From: Lachnospiraceae bacterium
GTDB taxonomy: Bacteria > Bacillota > Clostridia > Lachnospirales > Lachnospiraceae
NCBI GenBank assembly: GCA_017553505.1
Contig: JAFZLD010000019.1
Coordinates: 1-64,000 of the forward strand
Direction of reading: 5' to 3'
Length of the DNA: 64,000 bases
In this document: positions 26,386-34,575 of the stretch, one piece after another
How positions within the stretch are numbered: position 1 is the stretch's first letter
How the letters are laid out: the number at the start of each line of letters is the position of its first letter
Notes under the pieces: generated by a model
Told to the model about the DNA's origin: nothing
Seen by the model: the letters and a program-made list of their open reading frames with translations, nothing else
Database searches by the model: none
Position numbers and translations under genes: made by a program

Positions 26386-28083
26386 TTACTCGTCAAAAGA
26401 AACCTTAATCATCTCGCTAAGAGATGTAATTCCGTCAAGCACATATTCGGTAGCACTCATTCTTAAGGTGTGCATGCCTTCTTCAAGTGCTTTCTTCTTG
26501 ATATCATTGGCGGTGCCACCCTTACCTACGATAAGTCTAAGGTCGGGAGTCATCTCCATGATTTCGTATACACCGATTCGGCCTTTATAACCCATGTTGT
26601 CACACTTTGGACATCCTTTGGGCTCATAAATCATATGAGGTTCATTGTCCTTAATGTTAAGAATCTCTCGCTCTTCTGCTGTTGCGTCGTGAGCCTGCTT
26701 GCATTCGGGACAGAGTCTTCTGACAAGTCGCTGAGCAATTACACCGATTACCGAGTCAGCTATCAGGTAACCTTCAACGCCCATGTCTTCAAGACGGGTA
26801 ATGGTGCTGGCTGCAGAGTTGGTATGCAGTGTCGATACTACCAGGTGACCTGTGATGGAAGCTTGAACTGCTATCTCCGCCGTTTCTTTGTCTCGAATCT
26901 CACCGATCATGATGATATCCGGGTCCTGACGTAAGATGGAACGCAAGGAGGATGCAAAGGTAAGCTCCGCTTTGTTGTTAACCTGTACCTGATTGATGCC
27001 GTCGATATTGGCCTCGACGGGGTCTTCAACGGTTATGATGTTAACGTCTTCTTTGTTAAGTTCAGAAAGTGCGGTGTAAAGGGTCGTAGACTTACCCGAA
27101 CCTGTAGGACCGGTTACAAGCAAGATTCCGTGAGGGTTGGAAATGATGTGGTCAAAATGCTTCATTTCCCAATCTCTTAAGCCAAGTTCCGCTTTATTAC
27201 GTGTAAGGGACTTCTTGACCTGAAGTCTCATAACTATCTTTTCACCGTAAACAGTAGGAAGAACGGATACACGGATATCGTACTCGGTGCGCTCAACGGT
27301 CTGTGTGATACGACCGTCCTGAGGCTTACGTTTCTCGGATATATCCATGCCGCCGATAATCTTGATACGGGCTACGATTGCGGGTAATAATTCCTTGGGA
27401 TATCTTCTGTATTCGTAGAGAGCACCGTCAATACGGAAACGAACACGTACGCCGCTCTCGAGTGCTTCGATGTGGATATCGGAAGCGCGCTTAAGTGCAG
27501 CTTTCTCGATTAAATCCTTAACGAGCATTACGATAGGCGAATTGTTGACATCGTCCGATGAATCGTCATCCACTTCGGTAACTCGTGCTAACTTCTCCTT
27601 GGTGTACTCTTCAAGTGCCGAGTCCATATCCTCGGAGCCGTAAAGCCTGTCGAGAGCAAGCACAATGGCTCTCGGAGTGGTAACGACGGGTTCTACCTGA
27701 CAGCCTGTGATGATGGAAATATCATCAATGGCATCAAGATCCAAAGGGTCGGCCATAGCCACCCTCAAAATATTCACATTATCCGGTGCATATCCAATGG
27801 GTAAAGCTTTGTTTTTACGAAGTACCTGAGCAGGTACCAAAGCTAAGATTTCGGAAGGCACAGTCGCATTGACAAGGTCAGTCATCGCATAATGAAGCTG
27901 ACCCGCAAGAGTCTCTGCTATGTTCTCTTCCGTGACCATATTAGAATCAACCAGAATCTCACCAAGCTTGCGCCTGGATACTTTCTGTTGAGCAAGTGCT
28001 GTTTCGAGTTGCTCTCTGGTGATGGCGCCGCCATCTACCAAAAGTTCCCCTAACCTGATTTTTTTCTGACCGTAGTATGCCAT
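26386..28083 (-). CDS. pilB: Type IV pilus extension ATPase PilB
   Basis: Hexameric motor of 565 residues. An N-terminal T2SSE_N domain (about 1-150) is followed by the ATPase with Walker A GPTGSGKSTTLY, the Walker B/Asp-Glu region IIMIGEIRD and the His box. The tetracysteine zinc site of PilB/GspE proteins is present (CPEC and CPKC), which separates it from PilT. A GGGGGT ribosome binding site precedes the ATG. The 151-nt gap to pilT upstream is non-coding. Confidence 0.97.
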   Translation of the reverse strand: MAYYGQKKIRLGELLVDGGAITREQLETALAQQKVSRRKLGEILVDSNMVTEENIAETLAGQLHYAMTDLVNATVPSEILALVPAQVLRKNKALPIGYAPDNVNILRVAMADPLDLDAIDDISIITGCQVEPVVTTPRAIVLALDRLYGSEDMDSALEEYTKEKLARVTEVDDDSSDDVNNSPIVMLVKDLIEKAALKRASDIHIEALESGVRVRFRIDGALYEYRRYPKELLPAIVARIKIIGGMDISEKRKPQDGRITQTVERTEYDIRVSVLPTVYGEKIVMRLQVKKSLTRNKAELGLRDWEMKHFDHIISNPHGILLVTGPTGSGKSTTLYTALSELNKEDVNIITVEDPVEANIDGINQVQVNNKAELTFASSLRSILRQDPDIIMIGEIRDKETAEIAVQASITGHLVVSTLHTNSAASTITRLEDMGVEGYLIADSVIGVIAQRLVRRLCPECKQAHDATAEEREILNIKDNEPHMIYEPKGCPKCDNMGYKGRIGVYEIMEMTPDLRLIVGKGGTANDIKKKALEEGMHTLRMSATEYVLDGITSLSEMIKVSFDE

Positions 28084-28234
28084 AAACTACCCCCATAGTT
28101 TATTATCAATCTTTACGATTGCCGCATAACTCACTTGTCATCATCTTCCGTTAAAGCGATAGCGCTTCCGTGAAAGAGTGACCTCTCAATACCGATTTTA
28201 ACAGGATATACCTTCTAAGCAGCTGACTCCCCAA

Positions 28235-29290
28235 TCAGCCGAGCTTAATTTCCATGCCCTCAACGTCCTGTGCAAATTCGATTGCGCTATCTTTGGCAAT
28301 TCTACCACTGTAATAGAGTTGCGTCAAGGCTTCGTCCATTGTAATCATGCCGGCCTTCCTGTTCGTCTGAATAACGCTCATGAGCTGGTGAGACTTTCCT
28401 TCTCGTATAAGATTACGCACTGCATGATTGGCATGCATTACCTCAAAAGCGGCAACACGTCCCTTTCCGTCTGCAGTAGGTATCAATTGCTGTGAAATAA
28501 CTGCCTCTAATACGTTAGATAACTGTATACGTATCTGCTGTTGCTGATGAGGCGGAAATACGTCAATTACACGGTCCACAGTGCTGGCCGCACCGATGGT
28601 ATGAAGCGTCGAAAGAACAAGGTGACCGGTCTCGGCTGCGGTAATGGCTACGCTGATAGTCTCAAAGTCACGCATCTCGCCCACAAGAATAACGTCGGGG
28701 TCTTCACGAAGCGCAGCTCTTAAGGCATTGGCATAGTTACCCGAGTCAATACCGATTTCACGCTGGTTAACCATTGACATCTGATGCTGATGAAGATACT
28801 CGATAGGGTCTTCAAGAGTAATAACGTGTGCATCTCTTGTCTGATTAATCTTATCTATAATCGCAGCAAGGGTCGTAGACTTACCGGAACCTGTGGGACC
28901 GGTTACAAGTACAAGACCTCTCTTACGCTGTGCAAGTTCAATTACGCTCTCGGGAATACCAAGAGATTCGGGTGAAGGCACCTGAGTACCTACAAGTCTG
29001 AATGCCATGGCAACAGAGCCACGCTGATGATATACGTTAACTCTGTATCTTCCGAGCATAGGGATAGAGAAGGACATATCGAATTCACCTTTCTCGGCGA
29101 ATATTGCCTTCTGCTTGTCGTTCATGATTTCATCGGCTACTGCCTGGGTGTCGGGAGGAAGCATCTTCTGGAAGTCCATATTGATAAGATCTCCGTTAAC
29201 ACGCATCTTAGGCGGTAAACCTACAGTTAAATGTACGTCACTGGCACCTGCCACTTTAGCAACTTTTAAAACCTCTTCAAGTGAAATCAT
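28235..29290 (-). CDS. pilT: Twitching-motility retraction ATPase PilT
   Basis: Protein of 351 residues. Walker A GPTGSGKSTTLAAI, Walker B VILVGEMRD and the PilT-specific C-terminal AxRNLIRE motif (AVRNLIREGKSHQL) identify it as the retraction motor. No tetracysteine site. It is the first pilus gene, with a candidate promoter at 29324-29351 overlapping repeated TTGACATAAT motifs. Confidence 0.97.
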   Translation of the reverse strand: MISLEEVLKVAKVAGASDVHLTVGLPPKMRVNGDLINMDFQKMLPPDTQAVADEIMNDKQKAIFAEKGEFDMSFSIPMLGRYRVNVYHQRGSVAMAFRLVGTQVPSPESLGIPESVIELAQRKRGLVLVTGPTGSGKSTTLAAIIDKINQTRDAHVITLEDPIEYLHQHQMSMVNQREIGIDSGNYANALRAALREDPDVILVGEMRDFETISVAITAAETGHLVLSTLHTIGAASTVDRVIDVFPPHQQQQIRIQLSNVLEAVISQQLIPTADGKGRVAAFEVMHANHAVRNLIREGKSHQLMSVIQTNRKAGMITMDEALTQLYYSGRIAKDSAIEFAQDVEGMEIKLG

Positions 29291-29308
29291 AGAAAATCCC
29301 CCGTTTTG

Positions 29309-29405
29309 CTGTTGACATAATCTAGTTTACCATAATATTCTATTATGTCAACAAATTCAGACAATTTTTGTGATTTTTTGGACATTTTATCTGTTGACAT
29401 AATCT
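29309..29405. repeat. Three copies of a GTTGACATAAT motif upstream of pilT
   Basis: CTGTTGACATAATCT occurs as exact 15-nt direct copies at 29309-29323 and 29391-29405, with an 11-nt inverted copy ATTATGTCAAC at 29342-29352. The first and the inverted copies form a dyad with a gap of about 20 nt in the pilT promoter; the third falls in the 3' end of the CDF gene. The layout is operator-like. No regulator is identified. Confidence 0.6.
29324..29351 (-). promoter_or_regulatory. Candidate promoter of the pilus operon
   Basis: On the minus strand TTGACA (29346-29351), 16-bp spacer, TAAACT (29324-29329), about 35 nt before the pilT start. The -35 lies inside the inverted copy of the repeated motif. 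Confidence 0.5.
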
Positions 29406-30559
29406 CTGTCTATGGTAACCACACAATTAAACTTTTTGTCATTCTTGTATACTTCTTTTTTAATATTCTCAATCACTTCATCGTCACTCATCTTAACATG
29501 ATAAGGCACAAGCACATCGAATATTAAATTTGTATGGGTAGGGCCCGTAACTATTCTGAAGTCATGAATAGTCATCTTTTCATCCATAGACGCTGCTATG
29601 CCCTTAACCATTTCTTTGAGGCTGTCGGTAAAAGGATCCCCTACTCTTACAGGGTCCATGTGTATTACCGCGGAGCAGTTAAGTTCCCGCGACAATCTGG
29701 CTTCGGCATTGTCGATAACATCGTGAAGTTCATTGATATTACCGCTGTCCGGCACCTCGGCATGAAGCGAAATAATAAGTCTTCCGGGGCCGTAATTATG
29801 AACCATCAGGTCATGCATACCCTGGATCTCATCGTAGCTTGTAACTATTGCCTCTACCTTATCGATAAACTCCGCTGTGGGCGGTTCACCAAGGAGCGGG
29901 CTCACGGTTTCTTTGGCCGATTTAAGACCCGCAAAAATAATAAGCGCGCCTACCAGTAAGCCGCTGTAACCATCGAGTCTCCATCCAAAAACCGCATAGA
30001 GAACAGTCGCAAGTATAACGGTTGCCGTGGAAATTGTGTCGGAAAGAGCATCCGTCGCCGTAGCCGTAAGTACCGCCGAATCTATCAGCTTGCCGTAATG
30101 CCTCAAATAGAACGACATGTATAATTTTACCAAAACACCTGCTAACAAAATGGCAACAGAAACATAGGAAAAATTGATGTCTTCGGGGTGGATAATCTTC
30201 TTAAAAGAATCCCTCACAATCTCATATCCCATAAGGATTATCGCCAGTGAAACTATAAGTCCCGCAATATACTCGATACGCCCGTGTCCGTAAGGATGGT
30301 CCGGGTCGGGCTTCTTGCCCGCAAACTTAAATCCGATAACGGAAATAAGTGACGAACCTGCATCTGATAAGTTATTGAAAGCATCTGCCGTCATTGCTAT
30401 TGACGCACTGAGTATTCCGGCAACATATTTTATTGCAAAAAGAAGGATATTTAAGAAAATTCCATATCCGCTTAAGACTACACCGTAGCGCTCTCTTACT
30501 CTCTGATCGGTAACGTTTTCAGAATCTTTGACAAACAGTTTTATTATAATTTTAAGCAT
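29387..30559 (-). CDS. Cation diffusion facilitator, probably manganese-exporting
   Basis: CDF-family antiporter of 390 residues: six N-terminal transmembrane helices and a cytoplasmic dimerisation domain (about 215-300) plus a C-terminal extension. The metal sites read NxxxD in TM2 (in ADAFNNLSDA) and DxxxD in TM5 (in ATDALSDT). This N-D/D-D pattern is associated with manganese CDFs such as MntE, whereas zinc exporters usually carry a histidine, so Mn(II) efflux is the best inference. It has its own promoter, back to back with the peptide gene promoter. Confidence 0.92.
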   Translation of the reverse strand: MLKIIIKLFVKDSENVTDQRVRERYGVVLSGYGIFLNILLFAIKYVAGILSASIAMTADAFNNLSDAGSSLISVIGFKFAGKKPDPDHPYGHGRIEYIAGLIVSLAIILMGYEIVRDSFKKIIHPEDINFSYVSVAILLAGVLVKLYMSFYLRHYGKLIDSAVLTATATDALSDTISTATVILATVLYAVFGWRLDGYSGLLVGALIIFAGLKSAKETVSPLLGEPPTAEFIDKVEAIVTSYDEIQGMHDLMVHNYGPGRLIISLHAEVPDSGNINELHDVIDNAEARLSRELNCSAVIHMDPVRVGDPFTDSLKEMVKGIAASMDEKMTIHDFRIVTGPTHTNLIFDVLVPYHVKMSDDEVIENIKKEVYKNDKKFNCVVTIDRDYVNR

Positions 30560-30609
30560 GAAAATTCATGACTCCTTCGGTTTTCAAATTAATTTATCTG
30601 ACAAAAATA

Positions 30610-30638
30610 AATATATTACTATAATTTGTGCTTGACAA
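30610..30638 (-). promoter_or_regulatory. Promoter for the CDF gene
   Basis: On the minus strand TTGTCA (30633-30638), 17-bp spacer, TATATT (30610-30615), about 50 nt before the CDF start. Its -35 overlaps the -35 of the oppositely directed promoter at 30632-30660. Confidence 0.6.
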
Positions 30639-30660
30639 CAGTCAAATAACGGGTTATCGT
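30632..30660 (+). promoter_or_regulatory. Promoter for the small peptide and ABC exporter unit
   Basis: Perfect TTGACA (30632-30637), 17-bp spacer, TATCGT (30655-30660). The -35 is half of the dyad TTGACAACAGTCAA (30632-30645), so one bound protein could control both divergent promoters. Confidence 0.65.
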
Positions 30661-30708
30661 AAACGTGTCCGTTCACCGCGGATAATACTATGAAAAGGAG
30701 GTAAAAAA

Positions 30709-30804
30709 ATGATTAACATGACTAACGCGATTGTCGCATCCAAAGTATTTGCATCTACAGTGAATACAAACATTTTTGCTGCCTCCGGACAGGATTTTGA
30801 TTGA
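30709..30804 (+). CDS. 31-residue peptide of unknown function
   Basis: A small open reading frame starting MINMTNAIVASKVF, with a perfect AGGAGG site 7 nt before the ATG. It ends with the acidic tail SGQDFD after a moderately hydrophobic, Ala/Ser/Thr/Asn-rich centre; there is no cysteine. It has its own promoter (30632-30660) and terminator (30865-30899). It stands directly before two ABC exporter genes, an arrangement seen for exported bacteriocins or signalling peptides, but it resembles no family known to me. A regulatory leader peptide is the main alternative. Confidence 0.6.
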   Translation: MINMTNAIVASKVFASTVNTNIFAASGQDFD

Positions 30805-30864
30805 GTCTGAATCTTAAAGAATGGCGACTTGAAGTCGCAAGACTTAATTTAAAAGCGTACACTC

Positions 30865-30899
30865 ACGGCGGAAGCAGTTTATGTTCCCGCCGTTTTTTT
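30865..30899 (+). terminator. Terminator between the peptide gene and the ABC exporter
   Basis: ACGGCGG-AA pairs with TT-CCCGCCGT (one bulge), followed by seven T. A 15-nt palindrome GCGACTTGAAGTCGC lies upstream at 30824-30838. The exporter has no evident promoter of its own, so read-through probably feeds it. Confidence 0.85.
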
Positions 30900-30939
30900 G
30901 TGCAAAAAAACGCTCAAAATACCTGTTTGGGGACAATTT

Positions 30940-30955
30940 AGGAGGGATTTTTATT
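30940..30955 (+). promoter_or_regulatory. Strong ribosome binding site facing an ATT start codon
   Basis: AGGAGGG at 30940-30946 is followed after 6 nt by ATT at 30953-30955, in frame with the exporter. No ATG, GTG or TTG exists in this frame at usable spacing; the only upstream ATG (30881) is inside the terminator hairpin. Confidence 0.6.
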
Positions 30956-32716
30956 AAAACACGTAACACCAAAACAAAATTTAAACTGAAATACTATATC
31001 AAAAAGTATGCGGTTCATTATATATGCGCTGTACTTGCGCTTGTACTGTCTGTATCACTTGACATGCTCTCCCCTCAGATCATCTTGCATCTGGTGGATG
31101 ATGTAATCCTTGGGGGCGACAATCGATATGTTAACCTGCTTCTTGCGGGAATACTGCTTATAGGAGTAGGCCGATTTATATTCCAGTATATTAAGGAGTA
31201 CATATTCGATTATGTATCCGTTAACATAGCCTGCCACTTAAGGCGCGATTTGTTCGTGCATGTGGAGCATTTGGACACAGCTTTTTTTGACAAGAACAAC
31301 ACAGGCGAAATAATGGCCCGCGTTAAGGATGATATCGACCGTATCTGGGATGCACTCTCTTACGTATCGATGCTTATTATCGAGGTGTTCATCCACACGG
31401 TTATCATCATCTTCTGTATGTCGAGACTAAGTCTTCCGCTTACCGTTATTCCCGTGATTTCCATGGGTATCTGCGGTGTACTTGCCTTCTTACTCGAAAA
31501 GAAGCTTGATAAGGTATACGAAGACATCTCCGAAGAAAATGCGGTACTTAACACTACTGCCGAGGAAAACATCGGCGGCGTAAGAACCGTTAAGGCTTTT
31601 GCAAGAGAAAAGCACGAAATTGAAAAGTTCAAGAAACACAATGAGAAATACTGCGAGCTTAGCATCAAAGAAACCGAAACATTCGTTAAGTATTATCCGT
31701 ATTTCCAGTTCATATCACGTATCTTACCCTTCCTCATTCTTTTCGGGGGCGGATACATGTATTTAAAGGGCAAAATGACTCTCGGTGAGGTGTCCGCATT
31801 CGTTGCATACTCACAGAACATCGTCTGGCCCATGGAAATGCTCGGATGGCTTACCAACAGCTTTGCAAGCGCTATTGCTTCTTACAAGAAGATTAACAAG
31901 ATTTACGAGGAGGCTTCCAAAATCGTTGAGCCTGAGAATCCTGTGGCTCTTCCTGTAGTACACGGCGATATTCGCTTCGAGAACGTATCTTTCCACAAGG
32001 AGGATATGCACGAGATTTTGTCGGATATTTCTTTTGAAGTTAAGAGCGGTAAGACTCTCGGTATTATGGGAGCTACCGGTGCAGGCAAGACTTCGGTCGT
32101 ATCACTTCTAACCAGGCTTTATGACGCAACTTCCGGTCGTATATGTCTCGACGGAGTTGATATTAAGGACTTAAGCTTAGGTACTCTTCGTGGTTCCATC
32201 TCGCTTATCATGCAGGATGTGTTCCTGTTCTCCGATACGATTTCCGAGAACATCAGGATGGGTGACAAACCCCACATCAGCGATAAGGTAATTCGTGAAG
32301 CATCCCGCAAGGCTTGCGCGGACGATTTCATCGAGAAGATGGATGACGAATACGAGACCATCATAGGTGAGCGTGGCGTGGGACTTTCCGGCGGTCAGAA
32401 GCAGCGTATCAGCATTGCGCGTGCTCTTGCCAAGAAGCACCCCATCCTCATCATGGATGACTCCACTTCCGCTCTCGACATGGAGACCGAAAGAAAGATC
32501 CAGGAAACACTTTCTGAACTTAAAGACACTACTAAAATTATTATCGCTCACCGTATCAGCGCCGTTAAGGATGCTGACGAAATCATTATTCTCAACGAAG
32601 GTCGCATCGCCGAGCGCGGTACACATGATGAGCTTCTCTTAAAGAAAGGCTTATACTACGAGACCTACGTGTCCCAGTACGGCGAGCCCGAATTAGAGTT
32701 AAGAAAGGAGGCGTAA
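30953..32716 (+). CDS. ABC exporter half-transporter with degenerate Walker B, probable ATT start
   Basis: Half-transporter of about 587 residues: six transmembrane helices (about 10-310) fused to an ATPase domain. Walker A is GATGAGKTS and the signature LSGGQKQR is intact. After Walker B the catalytic Glu is replaced by Asp (LIMDDSTSALD). With the next gene this matches heterodimeric exporters of the TM287/288 or BmrCD type, where one ATP site is non-catalytic. No C39 peptidase domain is present, so it would not trim a leader. The start appears to be ATT at 30953; an ATG at 30881 would add 24 residues encoded by the terminator and ribosome binding site. Confidence 0.85.
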   Translation: MKTRNTKTKFKLKYYIKKYAVHYICAVLALVLSVSLDMLSPQIILHLVDDVILGGDNRYVNLLLAGILLIGVGRFIFQYIKEYIFDYVSVNIACHLRRDLFVHVEHLDTAFFDKNNTGEIMARVKDDIDRIWDALSYVSMLIIEVFIHTVIIIFCMSRLSLPLTVIPVISMGICGVLAFLLEKKLDKVYEDISEENAVLNTTAEENIGGVRTVKAFAREKHEIEKFKKHNEKYCELSIKETETFVKYYPYFQFISRILPFLILFGGGYMYLKGKMTLGEVSAFVAYSQNIVWPMEMLGWLTNSFASAIASYKKINKIYEEASKIVEPENPVALPVVHGDIRFENVSFHKEDMHEILSDISFEVKSGKTLGIMGATGAGKTSVVSLLTRLYDATSGRICLDGVDIKDLSLGTLRGSISLIMQDVFLFSDTISENIRMGDKPHISDKVIREASRKACADDFIEKMDDEYETIIGERGVGLSGGQKQRISIARALAKKHPILIMDDSTSALDMETERKIQETLSELKDTTKIIIAHRISAVKDADEIIILNEGRIAERGTHDELLLKKGLYYETYVSQYGEPELELRKEA

Positions 32717-32719
32717 TTT

Positions 32720-34489
32720 ATGGCAGTCAACTCCTTTAAAGAAGACGAATGGCAAAGTGACGTTAAGAAGTCAGTCACTGTAAAGAGATTACTTACTTAT
32801 CTTCTCGACTACAAGAAGTCTATCGTGACCGTACTTCTCATAATGGCTTATTGCGTCACCGTAAGTATCATAAATCCGCTGTTTATCGAATCCGCGGTGG
32901 ACGATTATATTACAGTTAAGGATTTCAAGGGACTTGCGGTGCTCATAGGCATTGCTTTGGCCGTCAATATCATATGGATTCTGTTAGTTAAACTACGTAT
33001 GCACATTATGGCCAAGGTCACCAACAGTGCAATAAAGACAATCAGAGAAGAACTCTTCGATCATTTACAGAAGCTTGATTTTAAGTTCTTCGATTCAAGA
33101 CCTACCGGCAAGATACTGTCGCGTGTAATCAGCGACGTTAACGCACTTAAAGGTGTGCTCGAGAAGCTGGTGCTTACTCTCATACCCGATGCGGTTATGC
33201 TTATAGCAATTATTGTAGTCATGCTGGTTAAGGATTTTAGGCTTGCTCTTGCAGCCATGGCCGGTCTTCCCATCCTTCTTGTGTCACTTCTCACCCTTGA
33301 GAATCTGTGCCATAAGAACTGGAAAATCGTGCGAAAGAAATCTTCCAACGTAAGCGCTTTTGTACACGAAGAAATCGCAGGCATTCGTATCGTTAAGTCG
33401 TACAATGCCGAGGGCGAAACCCTTGATACCTTCGATAATCTTATCAGCGAACACAAGGGAAGCTTTTTAAAGGCTGTTCGTATCAATGATATGTACAACT
33501 CATTTATTGAAATCAGCTGGGCTGTAAGTTCTTTTGCAATGTACTTTGTAGGCATTAAGGTAATCGGTATTGATAAGCTTTCAATCGGTACTCTTCTTGC
33601 TTTCGGTACATACATAAGCCTCTTCTGGCAGCCTATTGCCAACCTCGGCGATTTCTACAATCAGCTTATCAGCAATATCGCTGCGGCTGAACGTGTATTT
33701 GAAGTTATGGATACGCCGCCCGAGATTCGTGACGGTGAAGGCGTAGCGATTATGCCCGACATTGAAGGCTCGGTTACTTTTGACGACGTAACATTCTCTT
33801 ACGAGGACGGTGTTAAGGTACTTAAAGACGTGTCCTTCGACATTAAGCCCGGCGAAATGATAGCCCTTGTAGGTCCTACCGGTGCCGGCAAAACAACGGT
33901 TGTCAACCTTATCAGCCGTTTCTACGATGCCGAAAAGGGTCGCGTACTTATCGACGGTCACGATGTTAAAGATGTCACCATCGAAAGCCTTCGTAACCAG
34001 ATGGGCATCATGACTCAGGACAACTTCCTCTTCAGTGGTACCATTCGTGAGAACATCCGCTACGGTAAGCTCGATGCTACTGACGAGGAAATCGAAGCAG
34101 CCGCTAAGACCGTTAATGCTCACGACTTCATCATGAAGCTCGAAAAGGGCTATGACACGGAGCTTGCAGAGCGAGGCAGCGGATTATCCGTAGGACAGCG
34201 CCAGCTTATTGCTTTTGCCCGCACTATCCTCTCCGATCCTAAGATCTTAATCTTAGACGAGGCCACCTCTTCCATCGATACCAAAAGCGAACTCATGGTA
34301 CAGGCCGGCATTGCAGCAATTCTTAAGGGACGTACATCCTTCGTAATTGCACACCGCTTATCTACCATTCGTCGTGCTGACCGCATCTTTGTAGTCGACG
34401 ACGGTCGTATCGTTGAAGAAGGTACTCACGAAGAGTTGCTGGCACGCAAAGGCATGTACTACAACTTATCTACAGCCCAGGCTGTGTAA
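32720..34489 (+). CDS. ABC exporter half-transporter with intact catalytic site
   Basis: Partner subunit of 589 residues: six transmembrane helices and an ATPase domain with Walker A GPTGAGKTT, signature LSVGQRQL, Walker B with catalytic Glu (LILDEATSSID) and H-loop VIAHRLST. It starts 3 nt after the first subunit, so the two are coupled and should form one heterodimer. The cargo is unknown; drugs, lipids or the small upstream peptide are candidates. Confidence 0.93.
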   Translation: MAVNSFKEDEWQSDVKKSVTVKRLLTYLLDYKKSIVTVLLIMAYCVTVSIINPLFIESAVDDYITVKDFKGLAVLIGIALAVNIIWILLVKLRMHIMAKVTNSAIKTIREELFDHLQKLDFKFFDSRPTGKILSRVISDVNALKGVLEKLVLTLIPDAVMLIAIIVVMLVKDFRLALAAMAGLPILLVSLLTLENLCHKNWKIVRKKSSNVSAFVHEEIAGIRIVKSYNAEGETLDTFDNLISEHKGSFLKAVRINDMYNSFIEISWAVSSFAMYFVGIKVIGIDKLSIGTLLAFGTYISLFWQPIANLGDFYNQLISNIAAAERVFEVMDTPPEIRDGEGVAIMPDIEGSVTFDDVTFSYEDGVKVLKDVSFDIKPGEMIALVGPTGAGKTTVVNLISRFYDAEKGRVLIDGHDVKDVTIESLRNQMGIMTQDNFLFSGTIRENIRYGKLDATDEEIEAAAKTVNAHDFIMKLEKGYDTELAERGSGLSVGQRQLIAFARTILSDPKILILDEATSSIDTKSELMVQAGIAAILKGRTSFVIAHRLSTIRRADRIFVVDDGRIVEEGTHEELLARKGMYYNLSTAQAV

Positions 34490-34515
34490 AAGGTATTAAT
34501 AATTATGGGTATGAT

Positions 34516-34550
34516 AAAAGGCCACCGGCATAACGCCGATGGCCTTTGTT
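34516..34550. terminator. Bidirectional terminator between the ABC exporter and tpiA
   Basis: AAAGGCCACCGGC pairs with GCCGATGGCCTTT around a 5-nt loop, with T-rich sequence on both exits. It separates the converging exporter (+) and tpiA (-) genes. Confidence 0.85.
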
Positions 34551-34575
34551 GTATGTCTTATGTGTGTAACGCGAA

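Noticed and set aside
28084-28234. c-di-GMP riboswitch between pilT and pilB
   Set aside because: The conserved GEMM-I core motifs were not found on the minus strand.
30881-30952. ATG at 30881 as start of the first ABC subunit
   Set aside because: It lies in the terminator hairpin and lacks a ribosome binding site, and the 24 extra residues would be encoded by the T run and the strong ribosome binding site.
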